From contig CAKPHC010000001.1 of the NCBI GenBank assembly GCA_934155645.1, positions 124,001-188,000 on the forward strand: a stretch of 64,000 nucleotides of DNA, in the 5' to 3' direction. The stretch comes from an uncultured Bacilli bacterium (GTDB lineage Bacteria > Bacillota_I > Bacilli_A > RF39 > UBA660). Shown here piece after piece: positions 24,653 to 32,956 of this stretch. Every line of letters begins with the position of its first letter. Position 1 is the stretch's first letter. A program made the position numbers and the translations under genes. The notes under the pieces were generated by a model. That model made no database searches. It was not told where the DNA came from and saw only the letters and a list, made by a program, of their open reading frames with translations.

Positions 24653-27289
24653 TTATACGCCATCAAATCCACCTATTTTCTTCAAAAAAAACTTACGAAC
24701 CCAGTCAACCGGTATCACCGTAACAGCAAATAATATCATAATTATAAATTCATCAAAAGTAAGACCAGTAGTCCTAAAAATAGTCCCACCCTTATAAATT
24801 AACAACACTTGAACCATCACTATAAAAACCATTATTGCTATAAAAACCTTGTTTTTATTCAAATTTGCTAATATATTAAGCCTACTAGTTCTAGCATTAA
24901 AACTATTAAATATATCAATAAAAATAAACAATCCAAAAAACGCAGTCATTAAATACCCCTCATCATGCCTAAAAAATTGTCCAACAAAAGGAGACTTCAA
25001 GAAGAAAATACACAAAGCAGCAGAATAAATTCCAGTAAACAAAATCTCAGAAACCATATACCCATTAATAATTGACTCCGTTTTTCTCTTAGGTTTTTCC
25101 TTCATATATTCGATAAGCGGAGGCTCAAACGCAAAAGCAAGTCCAGCCAAAGTATCCATAACCATATTTACCCACAGCATTTGAATAACCGTAACCGGCG
25201 TATCTATTCCTATAAAAGGACATATTATCGATAAACTTATTGCACACATATTAATAGTTAGCTGAACAATAACAAACTTACGGATACTTTTGAATATAGT
25301 ACGTCCAAATAATATAGCTTTTGATATAGACAAAAAATTATCATCAATTATAACAATATCACTAGCATCCTTCGAGACTTCTGTACCGCTTCCCATAGCA
25401 AAACCTACATCAGCTTTTTTCAAAGCCGGAGCATCATTTACACCATCACCAGTCATACCAACTACCAATCCATTGCTTTGAGCGATTTTTACCAACCTAC
25501 TCTTATCTTGCGGTAAACTTCGAGCAACAACTTTTAAACGTGGTAGCAGCATCCCTATTTCATCATCCGTTTTACTACTCAATTCTTCACTTGTCATCAC
25601 TACATCACTATCAGAATTAACAATTCCTACTTCCCTTGCAATAGCAACAGCAGTGTCTTTATTATCTCCTGTAATCATAACAGTTTGTATATGAGCATTT
25701 TGAACCAAAGCGACCCCTTCAATTGCTTCCTTGCGTACATCATCTTTTATAAACACAATTGCAACCAAAGCCAACTTTGAAAATCTATTAGGGATATACT
25801 CATTACTAGTTGCCAAAAGTAAAACCCTAATACCATTTCTCTGCATATCTGATACTTTTTTCTTTATCAAATTCATATTGCTTTGTATATCACGTTTCTC
25901 GCCATATTCATCATAATAGTATTTGCAATATGGCAAAAGTATTTCAGGAGCACCTTTTATAAGGTTTATACGTTCACCGTCGTTTATTGTAACAACAGAA
26001 TACTTATTTTTACTATCAAAAGGAATGCTTTTAATTTTAGGAAGTTCTTTTATTGGAATTTCATTTAAAAATCCCATAAGTGCCCTATCTGTTGTATTAC
26101 CACCAACTATTTTTTTAGTATTATAATCAACATAACTTGCATTATTATAAAAAATGGATTTACTTACTATATCATAAAATTTAGGATATTTTTTCATTTC
26201 AAATTCACTGGTATATTCCTTTAGGTTGCCAGACAGCAAACTATTAACCTCTAGTTTTCCCTTAGTTATAGTTCCAGTTTTGTCAGTAAATAGTATATTC
26301 AAGCTTCCGGCTGTTTCAATTCCAACTAACCTTCTAACCAAAACATTATTTTTTAACATCCTTTTCATATTTGAAGATAAAACTAACGTTATCATCATCG
26401 GTAATCCTTCGGGAACAGCAACAACAATAATAGTCACACTAAGGGTTAAGGCATATAAGATATAACTAAACATTAACGAAAAATTATTAAGCGTTTCTTT
26501 AATAAGAACCATATCAAAGCCATTATCTATTACTATTACAGAAAACAAGTATGAAACAGAAACCAGAACAGAACCAACATAACCTATTCTACTAATAATA
26601 TTAGCAAGATTTCTTAACTTAAGTTTTAAAGGACTATCGGGTTGTTTATCTGTTAATTCTCTTGCAAGTCCACCGTACATAGTATTCATTCCCACTTGTT
26701 TCACTAGCATAGTTGCTTCCTTAGAGCAAACGACAGTGCCACGAAAAACTTTATTTTGATTATTAATATTTTGATTAACAAAAGTAACGCTTTCTTTATA
26801 TTGCTCTTTTGTCTCGCCATTAAGAGAAGATTCATCAACAGTTATATCTCCATTAATCAAGTAACCGTCAGCTGGCACCTTATCGCCTGCTTGTAAAAGC
26901 ACCAAATCTCCAACTACTACATCATCAATTAAAATTTCCTTAATTTGACCATTTCGTTTTACTCGACATTTTATCGCCGACGATTCTTCTTGTAAACGAC
27001 TAAAAGCTTTTTCACTTCCATATTCAGAAATAGTTGAAATAAATGACGCAACAAAAATAGCAATTAAAATGCCAATGGTCTCAAACCAATCAAAATTTTT
27101 AAATAAAAATATAACTTTGATCATTAGAGCTATTAAAAGAATCTTTATAATCGGATCACCCAACGATTCTAATAATAAACTCAAAAAAGTATTATTATTT
27201 TTCATACTTATAACATTGCTGCCATATGTTTTACGATTTTTTAAAACTTCTTCATCAGTTAGTCCTGCCGTATTTTTAATATTATTCAT
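24653..27289 (-). CDS. Calcium-transporting P-type ATPase (type IIB/PMCA-like)
   Basis: Membrane pump exporting Ca2+ (possibly other divalent cations) at the expense of ATP. 878 residues. Visible in order: membrane pair at about 35-85, actuator loop Leu-Asn-Gly-Glu-Thr (TGES equivalent, about 165), TM4 Val-Ala-Val-Pro-Glu-Gly-Leu-Pro (about 300), phosphorylation motif Asp-Lys-Thr-Gly-Thr-Ile-Thr (about 345), Lys-Gly-Ala-Pro-Glu (ATP site), Thr-Gly-Asp-Gly-Val-Asn-Asp-Ala-Pro hinge (about 645), and six C-terminal membrane segments with Asn-Met-Val-Met-Asp. No calmodulin-binding tail is expected in bacteria. It lies between two tRNA operons. Confidence 0.93.
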   Translation of the reverse strand: MNNIKNTAGLTDEEVLKNRKTYGSNVISMKNNNTFLSLLLESLGDPIIKILLIALMIKVIFLFKNFDWFETIGILIAIFVASFISTISEYGSEKAFSRLQEESSAIKCRVKRNGQIKEILIDDVVVGDLVLLQAGDKVPADGYLINGDITVDESSLNGETKEQYKESVTFVNQNINNQNKVFRGTVVCSKEATMLVKQVGMNTMYGGLARELTDKQPDSPLKLKLRNLANIISRIGYVGSVLVSVSYLFSVIVIDNGFDMVLIKETLNNFSLMFSYILYALTLSVTIIVVAVPEGLPMMITLVLSSNMKRMLKNNVLVRRLVGIETAGSLNILFTDKTGTITKGKLEVNSLLSGNLKEYTSEFEMKKYPKFYDIVSKSIFYNNASYVDYNTKKIVGGNTTDRALMGFLNEIPIKELPKIKSIPFDSKNKYSVVTINDGERINLIKGAPEILLPYCKYYYDEYGEKRDIQSNMNLIKKKVSDMQRNGIRVLLLATSNEYIPNRFSKLALVAIVFIKDDVRKEAIEGVALVQNAHIQTVMITGDNKDTAVAIAREVGIVNSDSDVVMTSEELSSKTDDEIGMLLPRLKVVARSLPQDKSRLVKIAQSNGLVVGMTGDGVNDAPALKKADVGFAMGSGTEVSKDASDIVIIDDNFLSISKAILFGRTIFKSIRKFVIVQLTINMCAISLSIICPFIGIDTPVTVIQMLWVNMVMDTLAGLAFAFEPPLIEYMKEKPKRKTESIINGYMVSEILFTGIYSAALCIFFLKSPFVGQFFRHDEGYLMTAFFGLFIFIDIFNSFNARTSRLNILANLNKNKVFIAIMVFIVMVQVLLIYKGGTIFRTTGLTFDEFIIMILFAVTVIPVDWVRKFFLKKIGGFDGV

Positions 27290-27407
27290 GGTTTGTCCTC
27301 CAATAAAATATATTATGATACGGTCTACTTTATCATTGGAAATAGTTGTTAATATTCGACATTAATAAACAAAAAAATCAAACTATAAAGTTTGATTAAT
27401 TTCAAAA

Positions 27408-27483
27408 TGGTGTCCCGCTGGAGATTCGAACTCCAGACCCTTTGATTAAAAGTCAAATGCTCTACCAACTGAGCTAGCGGAAC
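27408..27483 (-). tRNA. tRNA-Lys (anticodon TTT)
   Basis: Acceptor GTTCCGC/GCGGGAC (one G-T pair), anticodon stem TTTGA/TCAAA with loop CTTTTAA giving TTT, encoded CCA. Last gene of the Val-Thr-Tyr-Gln-Lys operon. Confidence 0.95.
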
Positions 27484-27493
27484 AATTCAAATA

Positions 27494-27568
27494 TGGCTGC
27501 CTCGGCTAGATTCGAACTAGCGCATGTCAGAGTCAAAGTCTGATGCCTTACCGCTTGGCTACGAGGCA
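27494..27568 (-). tRNA. tRNA-Gln (anticodon TTG)
   Basis: Acceptor TGCCTCG/CGAGGCA, anticodon stem TCAGA/TCTGA with loop CTTTGAC giving TTG, discriminator G, encoded CCA. Confidence 0.95.
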
Positions 27569-27585
27569 ATAGGCAATAATAATTA

Positions 27586-27669
27586 TGGTGGAGAGAGATG
27601 GATTCGAACCATCGAACCCGAAGGAACAGATTTACAGTCTGCCGCGTTTAGCCACTTCGCTACCTCTCC
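27586..27669 (-). tRNA. tRNA-Tyr (anticodon GTA)
   Basis: Class II tRNA with long variable arm, acceptor GGAGAGG/CTCTCTCC-like, anticodon stem GCAGA/TCTGT-like with loop CTGTAAA giving GTA, encoded CCA. Confidence 0.93.
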
Positions 27670-27676
27670 AAATAAA

Positions 27677-27752
27677 TGGTGCCGAAAACAGGACTTGAAC
27701 CCGTAACCTATTGATTACAAATCAATTGCTCTACCAATTGAGCTATTTCGGC
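27677..27752 (-). tRNA. tRNA-Thr (anticodon TGT)
   Basis: Acceptor GCCGAAA/TTTCGGC, anticodon stem ATTGA/TCAAT with loop TTTGTAA giving TGT, encoded CCA. A normal Thr tRNA, unlike the mismatched CGT species at 2825. Confidence 0.95.
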
Positions 27753-27760
27753 ACTACTAA

Positions 27761-27837
27761 TGGTGGGCGATATAGGACTCGAACCTATGACCCCTTGCTT
27801 GTAAGGCAAGTGCTCTAACCAACTGAGCTAATCGCCC
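27761..27837 (-). tRNA. tRNA-Val (anticodon TAC)
   Basis: Acceptor GGGCGAT/ATCGCCC, anticodon stem CTTGC/GCAAG with loop CTTACAA giving TAC, encoded CCA. First gene of the second tRNA operon. Confidence 0.95.
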
Positions 27838-27862
27838 AAATAAATTGTCGATGACAGTTATA

Positions 27863-27891
27863 AATATATCATCTGACTATATATTTGTCAA
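27863..27891 (-). promoter_or_regulatory. Promoter of the second tRNA operon
   Basis: Minus strand TTGACA (27886-27891), 17-base spacer, TATATT (27863-27868), 26 bases before tRNA-Val. Confidence 0.85.
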
Positions 27892-27914
27892 CAAAAAAAC
27901 TGAATTTTTTTCGA

Positions 27915-28280
27915 TTAATCACTATTTTTTTTCTGAATTTCTGAAAATTTATTCGAAATCCAGTGTTCTAGGTTATTTTTTAGTGGCATAAAACCAGCAT
28001 TTGTTTCAACAATTCTAGTCTTTTTTTGATTATTGATACGGTAATCAATATCTTTAATACTCAACTTAACATGATAGTTATCATCATCTACATCAACCAC
28101 TTTAGCTTTTATAGTTTCACCAACATTAACATAATCACTAATATTTCTAACAAAATTGTTTGATATTTCAGATATATGTATAAGTCCACTATAATATTCA
28201 TCCAGTGTAACAAATATACCATAATTTTCAATACCAGTGACACATCCAGTTATTATCTTTCCTTTTTCATATTTTGCCAT
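27915..28280 (-). CDS. Small S1-domain RNA-binding protein (CvfD/YugI-like)
   Basis: A 121-residue protein with a single S1 domain at about residues 4-75: Lys-Gly-Lys-Ile-Ile-Thr-Gly, Gly-Ile-Phe-Val-Thr-Leu, Gly-Leu-Ile-His-Ile-Ser-Glu-Ile-Ser and Val-Lys-Leu-Ser-Ile-Lys, followed by a short basic tail. Such proteins (YugI/GSP13, CvfD) bind RNA or ribosomes and affect stress gene translation. The ATG at 28280 is placed by GAGGGTG; an upstream non-ATG start is possible. Partner and target are unknown. Confidence 0.88.
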   Translation of the reverse strand: MAKYEKGKIITGCVTGIENYGIFVTLDEYYSGLIHISEISNNFVRNISDYVNVGETIKAKVVDVDDDNYHVKLSIKDIDYRINNQKKTRIVETNAGFMPLKNNLEHWISNKFSEIQKKNSD

Positions 28281-28378
28281 ATAATACACCCTCTTGCTGT
28301 ATTATACCATTATATTAATATTTTAGCAAACGCCTTTACTTAATAAGTAAAAAAGGTTATACTTTTATTGGTGATTAT

Positions 28379-28609
28379 ATGGAAACAGAGAAAAAAATAA
28401 TTGAGATAATTGACAAAATTAGACCATTTTTAATAAGTGATGGCGGAAATGTAGAATTTATAAAATTTGAAGATGGAATTGCATATGTCAAATTAACAGG
28501 AGCCTGTAGTCATTGCAGCATGCTTGATATAACATTAAAAGAAGGCATAGAAGCATTATTAATAAATGAAGTTCCAGAAGTATTAGGAGTAGTAAACGTA
28601 GATGAATAA
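28379..28609 (+). CDS. NifU C-terminal-domain iron-sulfur scaffold (YutI-like)
   Basis: A 76-residue Nfu protein with Asp-Gly-Gly-Asn-Val-Glu-Phe and the Cys-Ser-His-Cys (CxxC) cluster-binding motif at about residues 42-45. It acts as an Fe-S carrier or scaffold. SD GGTGAT precedes the ATG. Its last 100 bases are antisense to the end of the YutH-like gene; in B. subtilis yutI and yutH are also close neighbours. Confidence 0.93.
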   Translation: METEKKIIEIIDKIRPFLISDGGNVEFIKFEDGIAYVKLTGACSHCSMLDITLKEGIEALLINEVPEVLGVVNVDE

Positions 28610-29541
28610 TCTACTTTTTTTAACCAATTAATCTCCGGCAAAGAATATTGATTTTTGATTATTGCATATATTTTATAAAGTTTTTCTTCGTAAGAATTCA
28701 TTTTTTCCACAAGCTTCACAATATCGTAAAAATCAACTTTTTCATCAATAAAATTTTCAAACGAGTCAAAAAAGAAGGACGGAAATAACATTCTCGACAT
28801 CAATAATCGAACACCATAATTAGTAAAATTTATCATTGATAAATCATCAATTATGTCATTAATTTTCTGAGGTTGGGCTATCAACAACATTTTAAAATAT
28901 TCAGCAATATCACGTGATGGATGATCGACAATTAAATTTAATGGATTATATAAATCTTTTAATCCATTTTTTATATCAATTCGCTTATGACTAATTACTA
29001 ATCTATCACTAAACCCAGGTTTGATTTCGTCCAATGTATCCATTGCATAAGAAATAGCGTTTTCTCCTAAGCCTACAAAATAATTAATGTATTTATTCAG
29101 TTTTAAGTATTTGGCCGAATTATGAATCATATATGACTCAAAATAGTCTATTTTTCTTGTCCAAAGTTTAACCCAGTCAAATCTATTTAATTCATTCAGC
29201 AATTTATCCTTTTTAGTATTATTATCTAAATCAATATGTGTATTTAAGATATCAAAAATATCAAATTCCCTATCTTCAACACTATTGTCAATCAATAAAA
29301 TATACTTCTTATTATTTATTACAGAAACAATTTCATTGTTTTTATTCAAAAAAATTCTATAAAACATATTATTATTCGAAAGTCGCTTATTAAGTTCGTA
29401 TATGGCATTATAACTAAATTCAGTCCCTTTTATCTCTTGAAGAATATATTGATTATTCCGATATACAAAATAATAATTATTGTTAATCATACGCAAATTA
29501 TCAATATTAAAATTATACAAGTAATTTATCGCATTTTTCAT
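28510..29541 (-). CDS. YutH/CotS-like spore coat-associated kinase-fold protein
   Basis: A 343-residue protein resembling the aminoglycoside-phosphotransferase-like CotS/YutH group: an N-terminal nucleotide-binding-like lobe (Tyr-Tyr-Phe-Val-Tyr-Arg-Asn-Asn-Gln-Tyr-Ile-Leu-Gln), central Trp-Val-Lys-Leu-Trp-Thr-Arg-Lys-Ile-Asp-Tyr-Phe-Glu, then Leu-Val-Ile-Ser-His-Lys-Arg-Ile and Leu-Ile-Val-Asp-His-Pro-Ser-Arg-Asp-Ile-Ala-Glu-Tyr, the usual catalytic-loop region of that group. Members sit in or direct the spore coat. The final 33 residues are encoded antisense to the NifU-like gene and are low complexity, so the natural C-terminus may be only weakly constrained. The YutH call rests on pattern plus synteny with yutI. 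Confidence 0.65.
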   Translation of the reverse strand: MKNAINYLYNFNIDNLRMINNNYYFVYRNNQYILQEIKGTEFSYNAIYELNKRLSNNNMFYRIFLNKNNEIVSVINNKKYILLIDNSVEDREFDIFDILNTHIDLDNNTKKDKLLNELNRFDWVKLWTRKIDYFESYMIHNSAKYLKLNKYINYFVGLGENAISYAMDTLDEIKPGFSDRLVISHKRIDIKNGLKDLYNPLNLIVDHPSRDIAEYFKMLLIAQPQKINDIIDDLSMINFTNYGVRLLMSRMLFPSFFFDSFENFIDEKVDFYDIVKLVEKMNSYEEKLYKIYAIIKNQYSLPEINWLKKVDYSSTFTTPNTSGTSFINNASMPSFNVISSMLQ

Positions 29542-29571
29542 ACCATCCCTCTATTAATTCTATTCACAACA

Positions 29572-29613
29572 TATAAAAAATCTACACTTTTTTTGTTTTG
29601 TGTAGATTTTTTT
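29572..29613 (-). terminator. Terminator of the coiled, charged 591-residue gene
   Basis: Minus-strand stem AAATCTACAC/GTGTAGATTT with a 12-nt loop and a T run on both sides, so it could work in both directions. Confidence 0.85.
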
Positions 29614-29633
29614 AAATCATTTTTCTCAATTTT

Positions 29634-31409
29634 TTATTTTGAACGTCCTTGACCTTGACTTAAGTCAACACCATTTTCTTCAGCAAATGTACGAAGTTCA
29701 CTTATTTGACTTGCCATTTCAGCTTCTTGAGCTTTTGTTTCTTGAGCACGACGTTCTCTTTCAATGCTGTCTGCTTCTATTTTTTGAAGTAATAAATCTC
29801 TTTCTTTTCTCAATTCAGCTAGCCTGTCCATTGAACTTTGTTCAGCATGTCTAGCATTAATATTTCTAGCAAGTATATCTTGGAAATTAGATTCAACTCT
29901 TACAGCGCGAGGTGCAGCAGTTTGAGTAACTCTAATTGATTCATTATCTTTCAATACAACATTGTCCAAATTATCATGTTTTTCTATAACCGGTGTTGGT
30001 TGTTCAACTTCAACAACCTCATCATGTGTCTTTTCAGCTTCTTCTACAGGAGGTTCTACTGTAATTGGATCCATACTTTCTTGTTGTTCAACATTATCTT
30101 CAACAACTGCCTCTTGTTCTTTTTCCTTTTTAGAAATTCCCGTATGAGTAATTGCATCCAATTCTTCTCTTAATCCTTCAATATATCCTCTAACCATCTC
30201 TATAGTATCAGAGTCTTTAACTTTAGCCATTTGATTTTCTAACGAAGATATACTTCTCATAATAGAATTAATACTAGCAACCTCACGTTTTCTTCTAACT
30301 TCTGCAGTTGGAATTTCTTTTTCTTTAGTAACCACTTCATCTTTAACAACTTCAGTTGCTACCGCTTTAGGTTCTTCTTGAACAGCTTGAACAGTTTTAT
30401 TTTCTGGCACTTTATTTTCTGCAACTGTTTCTTGTGCTTTTGGAGTCTCTTCTTTTTCAACTTCAACATTAGTAGGTTCAACTGTAACTGGGTTTACCTT
30501 TAATCCCTTAGTTAAATCTTCTAAAGTAACTCTTTTTTGAGCATTTGAATGTAACTCTGCAGTACTTTCGGCAGCCTTGGGTTTTACTCCCAATCCACCT
30601 AATATATCTTGTTCAGTAAGAGTTGTTTTTTCTTTTTCAACTGTTGGTGTAGGTTCTACTGGTGGCACATCAGCAATAGGTTTTTCTGCTCTTGTTAATT
30701 CCTCATCACTTAAAGCAGATGTTCTTCCATCTATCGATATAAACTTTCTCAAACTAGCTAATCTGTCTTCAGTTTCTGATTCTTTCTTTAAACCTAAATC
30801 TTTAATTGTTTCTTTATCTATTGTACTTTTTAATGCTGCAGATTGTACATCTTTGAACATTGCATTAGTTAAAGAGTCACGAATCATATCTTTTGTAGCC
30901 TCTTTCATATCACCAGCAATAGCTTTTTGAAGTTTCTTATCTCTATGAGCTTCAATTGGCTTAACAATAGCATGAGTAATTTTTCTCATTCTACCAACTA
31001 AAATTCTTGGAACTCTTATCGGCTTAGCTTTTTCTGCCTTTGCGATTCTTTTAATATCAGCATCAAGTAATTTTACTCCCCATTTTGCAAGTCTCTTACC
31101 ATATGAATCAACTTTACTATAGGCAGCCATTACTTCGGCACTAGTTACTGTTCTCTCTTCACCACTCTTGTTATACTCATTTCTAAGTGTATTAGCCTCA
31201 ATTAAAGATTTTCTCATTTTGCCATAAGCCTTATTATATTTTGCATATGCACGGTCTAATCTTTTTTCTTTGATTTTAGAAACAAGTGAAGAGATTGTTC
31301 TGGCAGTTAACTTAGCTCTTTTAGGCTTATTTTCTTTGCCATCTACTCTTGCAGGAGTTTCAGTTTTTTTAATAACTGATTCTAACTCCATTTCTTCTTC
31401 ATTTGTCAT
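29634..31409 (-). CDS. Large charged, coiled-coil/low-complexity protein
   Basis: A 591-residue protein without signal peptide or membrane segment. The first 200 residues are Lys/Arg/Ala-rich helices (for example Lys-Ile-Lys-Glu-Lys-Arg-Leu-Asp-Arg-Ala-Tyr-Ala-Lys-Tyr). The middle (about 235-510) is Glu/Val/Pro/Thr-rich and probably disordered. The last 80 residues form a Glu/Arg-rich coiled coil with Leu-Arg-Lys-Glu-Arg-Asp-Leu-Leu-Leu-Gln-Lys. GGGAGG precedes the ATG. It follows the DUF1292 gene by 17 bases and likely shares its transcript. I recognise no family; a structural or scaffold role is only a guess. Confidence 0.7.
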   Translation of the reverse strand: MTNEEEMELESVIKKTETPARVDGKENKPKRAKLTARTISSLVSKIKEKRLDRAYAKYNKAYGKMRKSLIEANTLRNEYNKSGEERTVTSAEVMAAYSKVDSYGKRLAKWGVKLLDADIKRIAKAEKAKPIRVPRILVGRMRKITHAIVKPIEAHRDKKLQKAIAGDMKEATKDMIRDSLTNAMFKDVQSAALKSTIDKETIKDLGLKKESETEDRLASLRKFISIDGRTSALSDEELTRAEKPIADVPPVEPTPTVEKEKTTLTEQDILGGLGVKPKAAESTAELHSNAQKRVTLEDLTKGLKVNPVTVEPTNVEVEKEETPKAQETVAENKVPENKTVQAVQEEPKAVATEVVKDEVVTKEKEIPTAEVRRKREVASINSIMRSISSLENQMAKVKDSDTIEMVRGYIEGLREELDAITHTGISKKEKEQEAVVEDNVEQQESMDPITVEPPVEEAEKTHDEVVEVEQPTPVIEKHDNLDNVVLKDNESIRVTQTAAPRAVRVESNFQDILARNINARHAEQSSMDRLAELRKERDLLLQKIEADSIERERRAQETKAQEAEMASQISELRTFAEENGVDLSQGQGRSK

Positions 31410-31426
31410 AACAAAACCTCCCTTTC

Positions 31427-31705
31427 TTATTGTGCGTCGTCATCTTTTGAAAGTTCTTTTAACACGTTTTTAATTCTTGCCCATTCTTCATCAGTTTCAA
31501 CACTACCAAGTTTTGGATCAGCGCCTTCAACTCTAATTAATGAAGCAACATAGATAGTTACATTTCCAGCATCATCTGTTTCATTTTTTGTATATACAAC
31601 ATATTCTTTTTTAGTATCAGTAAATTCAAATGTTAGTAACACTTCTACTTCATCTATAGAACCATCCTCTAAAACGATTGACATTACTTTTTTATCTTCT
31701 GACAT
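31427..31705 (-). CDS. DUF1292 family protein (YrzB-like)
   Basis: A 92-residue acidic protein, start Met-Ser-Glu-Asp-Lys-Lys, with the family pattern Leu-Glu-Asp-Gly-Ser near the N-terminus, Thr-Phe-Glu-Phe-Thr-Asp and Glu-Tyr-Val-Val-Tyr-Thr, ending Glu-Glu-Trp-Ala-Arg-Ile. DUF1292 proteins are widespread in Firmicutes, often next to yrrK/yrrL, with unknown function; here that context is absent. AAGGAGG precedes the ATG. First gene of a probable two-gene operon. Confidence 0.85.
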   Translation of the reverse strand: MSEDKKVMSIVLEDGSIDEVEVLLTFEFTDTKKEYVVYTKNETDDAGNVTIYVASLIRVEGADPKLGSVETDEEWARIKNVLKELSKDDDAQ

Positions 31706-31767
31706 TTTGCTGTCCTCCTTTTCATTCCATATATATTAATTTTATCATAAATTCTATATAATTCAAC

Positions 31768-32052
31768 CTAATTTTGCGTTTTTTTCTTTTTTAAAACAAA
31801 ATATCGGCAATCATAAGCACAATACTTTTCAACATATTCTTCCAAATAACTATACTTGTTAATACTGTTAGCCTTTTTGTTGTTATCGTCATAAAAGCCC
31901 TTCAATCTCAACTTATTATAGGCATAATCTCCCAAAATGTAGTCAAAGCCTTCAAAATAATCAGTTACAAAAGACTCAGCTTCTTCATAATTGAATGCAT
32001 TTTTATAATCTTTTACCAATTCATACTCATTGTTATTAAATACTATTCTCAT
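31768..32052 (-). CDS. Small unrecognised protein
   Basis: A 94-residue protein with no membrane segment, rich in Tyr, Asn, Asp and Lys, ending in a Lys/Thr tail. A GAGAGGTAG SD precedes the ATG. Two cysteines (Tyr-Cys-Ala-Tyr-Asp-Cys) lie near residue 80. It stands alone between yunB and the DUF1292 gene. No family is recognised. Confidence 0.55.
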   Translation of the reverse strand: MRIVFNNNEYELVKDYKNAFNYEEAESFVTDYFEGFDYILGDYAYNKLRLKGFYDDNNKKANSINKYSYLEEYVEKYCAYDCRYFVLKKKKTQN

Positions 32053-32140
32053 AATTCTACCTCTCGTATAATTATATCATTTTAATTATAATTTGTATAT
32101 CACTTTGCTCGTTAACCTTCAATAAGAACAATTTTTAAAA

Positions 32141-32899
32141 TTACTTTATCAATTCATTAACCAATGACGAATTTAAATTACCAAAATAACAATTTGGTAC
32201 TATTCCCTGCATCATTTTTATTGCTATAGGAATTTTTTGATTTATTATAACTCGTCCGGCTGCTATTGGCATGTAAATTTGCTGACTAACATCTATATTA
32301 ACGTAAACCGTAATCAGTGCATTATTTATCCCATAATAATCTATTTTAGTATCCACATACGATTCTATTTCACCAGCTATTGATAATTTTACAGGAAGTT
32401 TGGGCCCTAAATTAGAAAGTAAGGCATTGTCAGTTACTACTCCTATTGGAATCTCGGTGATTATTCCTTGTTTAAGTTTATCAATATCAGTATTTATTAG
32501 AAATCCGTTTGATAAATTAATAACGTCTAAGTCTCCGCGTTCAATTGCTTTAAAGTTATTAATCACGTTTTCTGTAATTGAATTTAAAATTTCATTAACC
32601 ATAGCAGGGTCAAAATCCACACTTTGAATTTCATCATCTTTATTTTTAGTAATTATAAATAAATCTTTTGAAACCATTTGCTTGATGTTATCAGATGAAA
32701 CCGAGTAATTAACAACGTATCTAGCAATTCTTCCAACTTCCACTTTAGCATACTCAATCATTTTTTTACCAATAATTCTTCCAACAAAATCTACAGTAAA
32801 AAATACAGCAATTGCTAACATTATTAACGTGATTAGTAAAACATACTTTTTTTTCTTTTTTCTTTTAGTATATGACCTTAATTTAATCCTTCTTCGCAT
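32141..32899 (-). CDS. yunB: Sporulation protein YunB
   Basis: A 252-residue protein with a very basic N-terminus, one membrane segment (about 20-40) and an extracytoplasmic domain. Typical family stretches include Glu-Val-Gly-Arg-Ile-Ala-Arg-Tyr, Pro-Ile-Gly-Val-Val-Thr-Asp-Asn, Leu-Gly-Pro-Lys-Leu-Pro-Val-Lys and a final Ile-Val-Pro-Asn-Cys-Tyr-Phe-Gly. YunB is a sigma-E dependent sporulation protein of unknown biochemical role in B. subtilis. A good sigma-E promoter match lies just upstream and overlaps the previous gene's terminator. Confidence 0.92.
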   Translation of the reverse strand: MRRRIKLRSYTKRKKKKKYVLLITLIMLAIAVFFTVDFVGRIIGKKMIEYAKVEVGRIARYVVNYSVSSDNIKQMVSKDLFIITKNKDDEIQSVDFDPAMVNEILNSITENVINNFKAIERGDLDVINLSNGFLINTDIDKLKQGIITEIPIGVVTDNALLSNLGPKLPVKLSIAGEIESYVDTKIDYYGINNALITVYVNIDVSQQIYMPIAAGRVIINQKIPIAIKMMQGIVPNCYFGNLNSSLVNELIK

Positions 32900-32916
32900 T
32901 AAACTTCACCACTAAA

Positions 32917-32945
32917 ATTATATGAAAAAAAGTTCTAGATTATGG
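32917..32945 (-). promoter_or_regulatory. Candidate sigma-E promoter of yunB
   Basis: Minus strand CCATAAT (32939-32945, five of seven against KMATATT), a 14-base spacer and CATATAAT (32917-32924, seven of eight against CATACANT). Spacing is as expected for sigma-E; it lies 18 bases before the yunB ATG. Confidence 0.6.
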
Positions 32946-32956
32946 CTCTAGAACTT
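32925..32956 (-). terminator. Terminator of the D-rich membrane protein gene
   Basis: Minus-strand stem AAGTTCTAGA/TCTAGAACTT, loop GCCATAA, then seven T, overlapping the stop codon and the candidate yunB promoter. Confidence 0.85.
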
